Of a stretch of 64,000 bases of DNA, positions 22,800 to 33,267 are shown in pieces (position 1 is the first letter of the stretch; the number at the start of each line of letters is the position of its first letter). The notes under the pieces are model-generated. The model was not told where the DNA came from, searched no databases, and saw nothing but the letters and a program-made list of their open reading frames with translations. The DNA is from Przewalskia tangutica (taxonomy: Eukaryota; Streptophyta; Magnoliopsida; Solanales; Solanaceae): assembly GCA_029844215.1 (NCBI GenBank), contig CM056721.1, forward strand, positions 134,011,254-134,075,253, read 5' to 3'. The position numbers were made by a program, and so were the translations under genes.

Positions 22800-23180
22800 T
22801 CCTAATGGTGCGACCAAGCCGATTTAGGCGCCACGTATCCCCATGAGGGAATCAGGTCATGACGTAGTTCATTACAAGCGAATATTGGGTAAAATTCTAA
22901 AGGTGGGACCGAGGCCGATGTGGCCGCCTACGTATCCGCCAAGGGAATCAGGTCGAACGTAGTTCCAATTACAAGCAAAAGAGAAATTGGAATTTTCTAA
23001 AAGGTGAGACCGAAACCGATATGGCCGCCTACGTATCCCCACGAGGGAATCAGGTCATACGTAGTTCCAATTACAAGCAAAAGAGAAATTGGGATTTTCT
23101 AAAAGGTGAGACCGAAGCCGATATGGCCGCCTACGTATCCCCACGAGGGAATCAGGTCATACGTAGTTCCAATACATATA
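22800..23180. repeat. ~100-bp tandem repeat, four copies, in element B
   Basis: Four units share GCCGCCTACGTATCCCCACG followed by AGGGAATCAGGTC and ACGTAGTTCC, starting near 22805, 22900, 23000 and 23100. Copies 3 and 4 are nearly identical; copies 1 and 2 carry substitutions and small indels. The repeat lies just downstream of gag on the minus strand. Confidence 0.8.
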
Positions 23181-23319
23181 AAGGGCAAAATATATTAAAC
23201 TAACTATTTCAGGACTCCTACGGGCGCAGGGCACGAGTCCACTTCTTCGCTCTGCGGTCTTCAATGGTCGAGTCTTCACGGATCATATCTTGCAGCACAC
23301 AACTAGACGAATGACTTAT

Positions 23320-25130
23320 TCAATGGTTAAACAATCTCCGGCAAGGAGCACCTCCTCTTCTCTGACGGTTGGTCGATGATTCAACTTTCTTCCCTTTTCG
23401 GGCTGGCGTAATAGTCCCTTCCAGACTGTTTTCTCCATCTTTAGCTATCATGCTCACGTGGGCATCTTCATAGCCGGGAAAAAGGTTATTGTTTACCCTG
23501 AGAGGGGCATCTTTCAGCTGAATGACTCCCTCTTCGATTAAATCCTCTATTTTGTCTTTGAGTGTATAACAATTTGCGATGTCGTGCCCCTCGACACCGG
23601 AGTGGTATGCACAATGTTTAGTTTTATCGTGCCCTTGGGAAGTAGGCCTGGGGGTATTTCTGGGAATTGGATGGAGTATTCCTGCGGATTTCAGCTTCTC
23701 ATACACTTGGGCTATGGGTTCGGCTAAAGATGTATAAGTTCTGGTTGGCTTTCTCAAAGATCTATGCGGGGTTTGGGTCCATTTGGGTGCGGTTTCGTGA
23801 TTGTGGTGAGTATTTTGGGTATGCTGGTTGGGTATGGTAAACAGGATATGGGTGGCGATCTTGATAATACGATGGGTTTTGAGTGTTTTGGTTATGGTAA
23901 GAAGGCGGTGGGCTTTGATACACTGGAAGTTGTTCTGGCCTATGCTCCTGAATGACCATGATAGAGGGTGATGCATCTCTTCTCCTCTGGGAGGTACCTC
24001 CGATGGAATTTGACTGCACTGCTCTACTAGTTGCTTGTAGGGCTGTCAGGTTTGTAATCCTGCCTGTCTTAATGCCTTCTTCCACGAAGTCGCCCATTCT
24101 ACGACTTCGCAAAACTTCGCCCAATTACACCGATCATCCTTTCATAATACGTCGCGTCTTTTAACGATCGCACGAACAAGGTGGTCATTTAGCTCTGCCA
24201 TTGGAGGTTGGACCTCGCTTTCCGACCGCCACCTCACGGCGTATTCACGAAAGTTTCGTGGATTTCTTTTCAAGTTTCATAAGATAAAATCTATCCGACA
24301 CGATGTCGATGTTGAATCGAATCCATCCATGAAATCTTGTGCCATGGCATTCAACCGTCCCATTTTCGAGGTCTTCACACGTGTGCATCACCAAATCGCG
24401 GTTAGACTCCTGATGAATAGCTTCATGATGATTGCTTGATTTTTACCAACTCCAATCAATTTATCGCAATATGACCTTAGATGAGCTCGAGGATTCCCCT
24501 TTCCATCGAACATGTCAAATTTGGGCACCTTGTACCCCACAGGTAATTCAACGTCGGGGTGCATACATAAGTTTTCATATTCTAAACCTTCCTCCCCTTT
24601 GTTCATTTGAATGTTTTTGAATGCCTCTTTCAAGCTACGGATTTCTTTTGCCACATTTTCATCAGCTCTAGCTCGAGTTTGCCGCTCCATTTCCTTGTAT
24701 TGATCTGTCTCTTGAGAGGATGCATGCATAATAAAAGGTTGGCTTTCGATAGGATGTGCTAATCCCCCATATTGTTTGTGTGTCATCTGCTCGTATTGGG
24801 TGGCTTGGCAATTTGGGTTGAGTGGGGAGATATAAGTAGGTGGAGGTTGAGATGTGTATGTAGGGAACGGATTATTTTGGAGGTCGGTTTGCAAATTGAC
24901 CGGGCGAGTGACGTTTTGGTGTGAGCCGGTATGTTGCGCTCATGGAGCTTTGGGGAAGTGGAGGCTCAAGGGCTTGTGACATGATTGCATTTGTCCTTTG
25001 CTCTGGGAGTGATGCATTCAAACTAATAGACAAGTTTGTGATATTTCGGAGTCTTTCTATTTCGGCTTGCAGGATTTCCATTTGCTGCAATAGTGTGGCG
25101 AGGTGTTGATCATTGGTATTTCTCCTTTCT
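23320..25130 (-). pseudogene. Element B gag (Ogre-type), frameshifted
   Basis: The minus strand holds consecutive gag pieces in shifting frames. A coiled-coil-like N terminus (MEILQAEIERLRNITNLSIS) is at about 24872-25090. The capsid-like core with PKFDMFDGKGNPRAHLRSYC and LFIRSL is at 24388-24894. A broken middle with FMDGF and FVRSLKDATYYERM lies at about 24124-24385. DFVEEGIKTGRI and a proline/tyrosine-rich linker are at 23762-24124. The C terminus at 23320-23760 has HCAYHSGVEGHDIANC followed by LKDKIEDLIEEG, a known Ogre gag signature. At least three frame changes occur (near 24880, 24380-24130 and 23900). The LTRs are nearly identical, so these breaks are either fresh or consensus errors in GC-rich spots. 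Confidence 0.8.
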
Positions 25131-26074
25131 AACGCCTCTGCGTCCTCTACAGGAACGGGGACGAGTCCTAAGTCGCTTGCTCGTGCCTCGATTAGTCATT
25201 GAATGATTGTGCTTCTACCAGTCAACGCGAATCAACCTTTTGGGGATAAGCTAAAAAAAATAACCTTCTTACAAATGAAGCGAACCAAGTTAGTATAATA
25301 TGCAAAGAGTTGCAGGCAATAATAATAAGTAAATTGTAAATCAAGCGTGTGCTCTAATATGTTTGGGCCCTCTTTATGCCAGAGGTAGGCCTAAACGTCA
25401 CATATGCGAGGTCATGATGGATTTGTCCAAGTCGTCAAACTGTAATGCCTTTGTTGGAAATGGCGACCAAATGACGGTGCACTTTCCCAATTTCAGCATG
25501 TCATGATTAGGCTCGGATTTGTCTATCATTGTCACGCTACACATAATATGCTGGTTGGTCGTTGGGTTGAGAAACCCGTCGACAAGTTTGGTGTCTTCCT
25601 AATTGTGGCGTCGATACCAGGGATCGACCCACCTAAGATAAATGCATGCATGCCTTAAAATAAAGGGCGGTATAGCTCTATTCTGAGTTTCTAAGATTTG
25701 GCTTTACTAGACGCAAGGTTCCCGAGCGGACAACTCGAGTGAGAAGGCTACGCGGCCACCGGTTAGACCGGACACTCCACGTATATTACCAACTCTCCTA
25801 AATTTGGGTTTTGTAGAAAGAATTTTCTTTGATGCACTGCGCACCGTGTAGTGTGTGATTGTGTGAATTTTCCAGAGTGGAAGAAATATGAGCGGAATGT
25901 CAGTTTAAGGAAAGCGGTAACAAATAGCAGTTAATGCAAATATTTATATGTAAAGTAGAATAATTTAGACAAAAAAGCAAATGAATGTAAAACACAGAAG
26001 AAGCAATTTTAAGCAGATAAGAAAAATAAAGCACAGTAATTAACCTATGTTTGTTATGGTTAAGAACCTAAATA
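25131..26074 (-). other. Element B 5' leader, no gene
   Basis: About 0.94 kb between the primer site and gag on the minus strand. Only short ORFs are seen. A long untranslated leader is usual for Ogre elements. Confidence 0.6.
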
Positions 26075-26092
26075 TCCCCATCAGAGTCGCCA
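26075..26092 (-). other. Primer-binding site of element B (tRNA-Arg type)
   Basis: The minus strand reads TGGCGACTCTGATGGGGA three bases after the LTR end. This closely resembles the tRNA-Arg primer site known for Ogre elements and supports the lineage call. Confidence 0.8.
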
Positions 26093-26095
26093 TGC

Positions 26096-29000
26096 TGTAA
26101 CACCCCATTTCAACCGTAGTCGGAAACGGGATTACTGCTGCGCATATGGTTGATTCCTGAAATGCTATTTAAAGGAGTCGCCACCTAATTATTATAGTGA
26201 ATTAGGACACTGAAAATGTAGTATAAAATACTACAAATGATCTCCATTTTTAAGGTCTGCGAAACTATGTGAGATTCTAGGTAAGGGTTCTTTATTATCC
26301 TAAAGGGAAGGGGTTAGGCATCCTAAAGGATCCGCTAACTTGCGGTTGTCCGTTCAAACTTAGGCTTAATATCATATTTTAAAAAGATGCGTGTTTTTTA
26401 AAGCAAGCATAAAGTTAAGAAAAGAGGTTGCAAATATTTTATTTGAAATATAAATGGTTGCCATAAAACTGGCATGAGTTTTGTTTGTAAAATGCATGGA
26501 AAGTAGTTCTTTCGAAAAGTGTATATTATACGCAAAATATAGTTTTTATAGCAGTATATGTATGTATGGCGTAAATCTATAAAACATTTGTTTTGCAATG
26601 GATAATAAGAAAAGACTTTTATTATGAAAAGAATGAATTATTTCTAAGAGTTTAATGGAATTTGAAGCTTTATTCTCTTTTGCAATACTAATGATGCATA
26701 AAATGACTAACTTGTTTTTTAAAAGATAAATAAACTATCGGCATATTTTATATTATTAACCACCCTCCCTTATTAATTTTAGGCTCAACTATTCTAAACA
26801 TTCTAATGATTATACAGTATTACATAATTAAATCACAATAATCAGAAAATAAATGACGGAATTTTTAAAGAGTTGATGTGACTAGGAAGAGCGACAAAGT
26901 CATCCCGCCCTATTTGTTTGGGAATCTTGAGGCGGAAAGATGCAATGATTGTGGACTCTGAATGTAATGAGTCTCGTAGTAAGACTCCTTGTTTCTCCCG
27001 ATACATGTCATGCAAGCAAAAGAAAAGGAAAAGGAAAAGATTAGCATATGTCCAGACTTCATCAAGTAATAAACAAACATTTAGTATGAAAATTAATCAC
27101 ATACATTTACTTTATTTCAGCAGCAAGCGGGTCCAAAACAATAATTAAACATTTTCCTCAAAGCAAGATCTTGCAATATGTATAAACAAGGGTTGTGGGC
27201 CCATAGACCCACGATACATGCAAAAGGGAAGGGAGCATATGTACGAATTAGGAATGAACATTCAATAACTGATCACATTATCCTATATAAACTCATAAAA
27301 AAGGGTATCATCCTCAACTATGCACATTGATAATAAAACAAGATAGATATTGGGCCTTGGTTCACGTTAGATGGCAGTAAAGAAAATCAAGAAATGAAAA
27401 AAAAGGCACTGGGTTTCGGGTAAAAAAAGAAATACCCATCAATATAGGTCCAAAAGATATGGCATAAACCATTTCATACGGCACGGGATTATGAAAATTA
27501 CCAACCAAATTATGACCCTAGTCCAGCTATTTTAAAGGCATGGCAGCATTCAATGCATCACATACATCTTATGATTAAAGAGGAAACATAGAGTCATATG
27601 TATGATTTAGACTTAGTGCAATAAACTAGGCAAGATTTCAAAACCAAAGCTAGAGTTTCAAACCTCATTTCACATATGCAGACACTCTGTTTGACTCTTT
27701 TAACTAGCCTTTTAAATGAAATACATATGATTTGATTACCACGAGCTTTAGACAAGATACAAACTAGACAGAAGCAATTCACATAATAGCAGAAACCAAT
27801 ATTGTATCTGCCCTTGCATATAAGTAAGTCTCTTCTGGTCAATACAAAATCTCAGACCATCCATCAAAGGTAGAAAAAAAAAAGAAGGGATGTAAGGATC
27901 GACTACATCGAGCATGCTTGAGAGAGATAGACAAAGAAAAGTATGGGCAAATTCAGAAGACAAAGAAACACATATATATTTCGGCAGATAATCTGGACAT
28001 GTATATAACAAGAAGTAGGAGGTCCTAAGTTCAAATCATTTACTAGACCTACCATTCATTTAAACAACTCCAGTACCAAACTAGGCCCTATATGCTTACT
28101 ATATGATAATGATTGTAAGTTAACAATGAGAACGCAACTATAATTTAACATGGCAAGCTAGTTCAAATAAATGCAACAATGTTAACACAAATGACATTTA
28201 GACCACCCTACGATAGATATGGCAACAAAATGACTTAGAATGTATTACACGCCATCACGGGTACATTTGATACTCGCATACGCAAGGAAACACATGGTTA
28301 AGTTGATAAATATCTTTGGATGTAAATGGACACAACATATCTAGTGATTCGTAAAATACATCGAGGGATTCTGATACAGTAATATGGCAATTTCAACTTA
28401 GAAGAGGTTACATGTTAGCCCGGATACAGTATATGACAACATTAGATGATTTCAAGTCCAAAGGGGCAGGGGGAAAACAAACAACCAAGTAGTAAAATGC
28501 AAATACAAAGCTAACATGAAATAAAACCAACCTAGGCTAAGTAGTGAGCATGATAACCCTCATGTAGATGAGTTGAGTGTATGCGACTAGTCCAATAGAT
28601 ATGGGAGATGAACAAAGATGACATATTAGACTAATAGGTATATATAGGATTTACTTGTCTAGAGTGATATTTCAGGCATGTAACATACGAACTGGTCATA
28701 CATATATATTTCATCAAGAAAGGCATACACTATCAACATGATTCAAAAGTCTTCGCGTTATCATAGAAACAAACTAATGTAGGGACAAACAAGTCAGGAT
28801 GCACGACCAAACATAAAACAGGCATGAGGGACAAACATAAGTATGAGGGATCACTGAAAGGCAACACCTCCAGTTTTCATATTAGGCCCGAATAAGTACT
28901 AGTCTGATCTTTTATATCACATAAAACTAGGTCGAGCTTCAACGCAACCTACTTAAGCATAATAGATAGTTTAAACAAATATGTATGATACTCAGCTAGT

Positions 29001-30294
29001 CAATCTCCAAATCCTATTTTTTATAAGCTGACTTCATCTATGTACTTCAATCCTGAAATATAAATTATCTTAACAAAATTCAAAACAGGCTAAGATAATT
29101 AACGATACATGACTTAATAGCAAAGCATCCGCATCTTAAGGCAATATACACAAATATTTATAGACTTCGACAATAATACGGATAATAAACTCACAAGAAC
29201 TAAATAAACCAATTTGAACCAACATACAGTAAATCGAATTTAAAGGAAAATGGATTGATTTTACCTTCTCCGACAAATAACCGAGGCGCGTTTCGACCCG
29301 TCGATTCTACTCGAAGAATGTGTATGTGGGTGCGAATGAAGAAAACAAAGCTTAAACGCAAGAATTCTAAAGCGGAGAACGAATAGAAGATATGCCAGAT
29401 CAATTCAATTTTTCCGGGTTCCCCTCCAATGAAGAACGAAGGGGTCTTTATAGATGAAATCTTGTGGTTTGAATTCGAAAAATAGTTGTTAGAGGTCTGA
29501 TTTCTTGGACGATTTGTTGGTTCAAATCGCGGGTTTTAGGGAGATGCAGGGTATGGGCGTGTCGGGTGACAGAGAGGAGTAGTTGGACAGATGTATGGGG
29601 GCATGTGAGACGTTGGAGAAGATGATGGATTGAGGGGAGACAGGGGGTGTGCGCAGGGGTGAAGGTGAAAGGAGGGGCTCTAGGTTTTTTTTTCTTTTAT
29701 TATTCTTAAGGGCTGTTGATCGATGGGGAAGGGAAGTAAGGGCTGGGGATGGGTTTTGGGCTGCGGGTTAGGGGCTTGGGCGACGGGTAATGGTATAGGG
29801 GTTATGGGCTGGGTAGTTATTTAGGTTGTGGGTTGTGGGCTGGTAAATTATGTAATTAAGTATTAGTTTTAGGAGTTTGTTTTAGGCAAAGATTAATTAG
29901 TGGTAAATTAGGAATTAAAATTGTGATTAAATTATTTAGGTGCTTTATTAATCTAAATTATTACAAAAATAAAGACGGGCGTGCTATTTAATTAGGGCTT
30001 AATATTTATAATGCGGCGCTATTATTAAAATGCTTATTTATTATGCGTATTTTGCGATGTTAAATAAAAATTGAATGAAGTTTAGATCATTATTAAATTA
30101 TTTAAATGCTAAATGCAGATATGACACTTAAGGATTGCTTAATGCTTTTATAAATGCGACGCTATTATTAAAATGCTTATTTGTGCATGTATTAATATAT
30201 TATTGATGCATTTTATTATAGAAAATTATTTTGCAAAATTAGTGTAATTTTATAGTTAAGAACTGAACGGGAGGGTCAAAATTGGGTGTCAACA
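26096..30294 (-). repeat. Element B 5' LTR (4199 bp)
   Basis: Copy of 16778-20963. It carries the promoter-proximal LTR role on the minus strand. Long stretches are identical, for example most of 26600-27400 against 17280-18070. Differences cluster in short blocks (27480-27560, 28205-28345, 28670-28730, 29270-29280, 29755-29800). Confidence 0.9.
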
Positions 30295-30299
30295 GAAAT

Positions 30300-31428
30300 C
30301 ATCATTTGACTCTCAATAAAACCATTACAATAACTCTTTACTGAAAAATTATAGGCACTTATCATAACATATATCTTTAAGAGTTAGACTATGTAGGAAT
30401 CATGTACGTCCACCGTACTTTCATTATATCATGCCAAAAAGAAGAAAGGAAGAACTTCACATACCTTTTAGTCGAACTAGCCAACTCACTATTAGAATAC
30501 GTCTCGTCTTAGTACTTCAACCTATAATAGCAATTTGTTCGTCAATTCTATGGTTACTAATATAAGTCATATACCAAAAGATAACTTGTTTTCCTTTCTA
30601 CAAAAATTTGGGCACCACTTTCTCTATTTAAATGCATATCCACAACTTACCACAAGGCCAACAATACCAATAACAAGTCCAACTTAAGGATATCACCAAT
30701 TCAACCCCATATGCTCCATATACGCCACCATAATACATTTTTTCTCTTTACATTTACGGAATACAACAACAACGACAACCAAGGTGATTACTACCTATTT
30801 CTCATGTTAATTCAGCCCTTAATCCATATTAAACAACTTTTAAAATAGCCCATACGTCTAGCAACAACGACAAGAATATGTGTCTTATACTTTGCAACAT
30901 AACACATTTTTACTCTTTAATTCCTTTAAGACATGTATTAGTAATTACCTCAACGTATACACATGTTTATAACTTATATTTTCAACACTATAACTCTACC
31001 AAAACAGCCCCTAATACATCACAACAATGTCTAACAATTTCATGAAGTTCTTGGTCACAACATGTCATAATTCCATAACTCTTTTCTCAACTTTCTTATA
31101 ATCCAATTCCCTTTTCAACATTTTCATATAATCAACTATAGCTTAAACTTAAACATCAAGGTTTTCCTTCAACTTTCAACATGCAATTAGTGACAATAAT
31201 AACAATAACATAATTGAATTCAATGTACATAAAATCAGTCCCCAAAAATTGGTAGTTATTACATTACAACAATCACATGCAATCTCATTTCCAATTTCTC
31301 TTTATCAAGAGTTCATTCCTTAATCACAACATCAACTATCTTCCAAATACTCAATGAAAAGGAGAATTTTTACCTTAAACGAAGCCCAAAACAGTCCATG
31401 GAATTTCGGCAATGTTTTATCTATTTCC
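30300..31428 (-). repeat. Element A 5' LTR, second segment, truncated
   Basis: Continues the LTR after the element B insertion and matches 5366-6485 of the other LTR, with scattered substitutions. Similarity stops at GTTTTAT.TATTTCC (about 31428), where the other copy continues for 860 bp more. From there the sequence belongs to element D. The LTR end and its target duplication are missing. Confidence 0.85.
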
Positions 31429-31603
31429 TGTGCTGGCGGATTGCTCTCCTTGGGTTTTGGCTTGTGTTGACTCAAATGATGTGTCTGTTGTGCTAACTGC
31501 GAGACATTTGCTTATGATTGATGATTCAATGGAGGGTTTAAATACTTTAAATATCATCTGCTTGTCCTAAACTCTCAGTTTTAGCTCGCCCTTTCCACAT
31601 CAA

Positions 31604-33262
31604 TCAATGCTCTCCCAGTGGCGAGGAATGACCGTCCCAAAATAATGGGAATTTCATCGTCTTCCTCCATTTCGAGGATGAGAAAGTCTGCTGGGAAGAA
31701 GAACTTTCCACTTTGATGGGCACATCTTCAATGATGCCTAAAGGATGCACCACTGATCTGTCCGCTAGCTGTAGATTCACTGTAGTTGTCTTGATCACTC
31801 CCAATCCCAGCTTCTTGAATACAGATAGGGGTAACAAGTTTATGCTAGCCCCTAGATCACATAATGCCCTATTGCAAGTCATATTCCCTATCGTGCAAGG
31901 TAGGGTGAAACTTTCCGGATCTTTCAACTTTGGGGGCATCTTCTTCTGCAAAATGACACTACACTTCTCAGTTAGTGCTATGGTCTCATATTCCACTAGT
32001 TTCCTCTTCTTTCCAAGGATCTCCTTCATAAATTTGAAGTAGGTAGGCGATTGTTCCAACACTTCAATGAAGAGGATATTGATATGCAATTTCCTGAAAA
32101 CCTCTAGGAACTTTGAGAACTGCTTATCTTGGGTCTTTCTCTGAAGCCTCTGAGGATAGGGGATCTTCTCTGTACTCCTCATCGAACTGGTGGACCTCCT
32201 CTAAAATAGGCCATTAGTAACCCTCCTTCTCAATCTCGCCTTTTCGCCCCCACCGCAGTTCGTGAGCAATGGTTCTAATCGCTTCCCACTTCTCAACCTG
32301 CATCGCTCGACATCGCTCTGCAGGATTTATCTTTGTATTACTGGAAAAAGTGCCATGTGGCCTGTTATTTGCCATTTTTGCCAGTTATCCAACTTGGATT
32401 TCCAAGTTCCTTATGGATGACCTTGTCTCTGCCATGAACTGGGTCTGTGAATTTGTAAGTGTCAACAAGGCTGCTCGCAATTCATCTGGATTTTCTTGTG
32501 GGGAAGGTGCACTGAACTGTTGTGAAGATGAGGCCTGATTAAATGGTTGCTGATTCTGGTATTGGCCTCTGTATTGATTCTGCTGCCCCTGGTCACCCCT
32601 CCATGAGAAGTTTGGGTCCACCCCAGATTGTAAGTGTTTGAATAAGAGTTGTTCTGGGGCCTCTGGTAATTTCCCACTGCCTGACATTCTGCTTGTTCAA
32701 TAAGGAGTTGTTGGGGTCTGTTGATGGGCACCTATCAAAAGTATGAGGACCCCCACAAATCTCACAATTCATTGGCATCTGAACTGCATTCACCGACATT
32801 GTGTTCTGCTGAAGTTGCTTGATCAAGAGAGAAACATGTGTATTTAACGCTGTAAGGGCATCGATCTCATGAACTCCTATCGCTCTCCTTCCACTTACCC
32901 CTCTATCATCTGGCACATGGTTATTAGTGGCCATGTCTTCTAGCAAATCATGGGCCTCATGTGCTATCTTCTTCATGAAGGTTCCACATGTAGCTGCATC
33001 AATGATGGTTCTTGTTGTCCCACTTAGCCCATTGTAGAAAATATGGACCAAATTCCACAGTTCAATGCTATGATGCGGACACTTTCTCTGCAAATCTTTA
33101 AATCTCTCCCAAGCCTCATAGAGTGACTCCCCATCAGTCTGGTAGAAATTGTTCAGCTCTCCTCTCAGCTTGGCAGCTTTGGAAGGTGGAAAAAACTTTG
33201 CCAGGAACTTCTGTGTCAGATCCTGTCATGTAAATATAGAATCTGTAGGCAGGGAATTCAAC
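31604..33262 (-). pseudogene. Element D gag C-terminal two thirds and protease
   Basis: The minus strand continues gag after the element C insertion: WLNSLPTDSIFT, a TGA where W is expected, then QDLTQKFLAKFFPPSKAAKL, FYQTDGESLYEAWERFKDL and CPHHSIELWNLVHIFYNGL. These are classic Athila capsid motifs. A zinc knuckle (CEICGGPHTFDRC) follows near 32760, a proline/glutamine-rich linker, then protease with ALCDLGASINLLPLSVFKKL near 31850. Frame changes lie near 32600 and 32400-32180. The sequence ends about 120 residues after the protease motif, short of RT. Confidence 0.85.
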
Positions 33263-33267
33263 CAAAC
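33263..33267. other. Target-site duplication of element C, left copy (CAAAC)
   Basis: CAAAC directly precedes the LTR start TGTTACACC and recurs at 42440-42444 directly after the LTR end GTGACA. In host gag it falls in the codons for KVWLN of element D. Confidence 0.95.

Larger units (their letters stand above)
16778..30294 (-). mobile_element. Element B: Ogre-like non-autonomous Ty3/gypsy retrotransposon (13.5 kb, gag only)
   Basis: A complete element with two LTRs (16778-20963 and 26096-30294), a tRNA-Arg-type primer site and exact 5-bp target duplication GAAAT (16773-16777 and 30295-30299). Removing it restores the element A LTR sequence. On the minus strand the LTR begins TGTTGACACCCAATTTTGAC, a start known from Tat/Ogre elements. 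The 5.1-kb internal region encodes only a gag; there is no protease, RT, RNase H or integrase. The space where pol would be holds tandem repeats. It must depend on a full Ogre partner for movement. The near identity of its LTRs points to a recent insertion. Confidence 0.9.
4376..31428 (-). mobile_element. Element A: Tekay-like Ty3/gypsy retrotransposon, decayed, with nested insertions
   Basis: The element is read on the minus strand. The 3' LTR is at 4376-7341. The 5' LTR is at 15770-16777 plus 30300-31428, interrupted by element B and truncated on the right. The internal region keeps a primer site, a protease trace, half of RT, RNase H and the chromodomain-type C terminus. Recognisable gag, the N-terminal half of RT and the integrase core are gone. 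A LINE fragment and a solo LTR sit inside RNase H and RT. Order of events: A landed in an RTE tail, was invaded by a LINE, a solo-LTR parent and B, and lost its right end in a rearrangement with element D. The Tekay assignment rests on the C-terminal FLKVSPMKGVMRFGKKGKL motif and the chromodomain-like end. Confidence 0.8.

Noticed and set aside
16778..30294. Two 4.2-kb near-identical blocks as a segmental duplication
   Set aside because: TG...CA ends, a primer site and a 5-bp target duplication show they are LTRs of one element.
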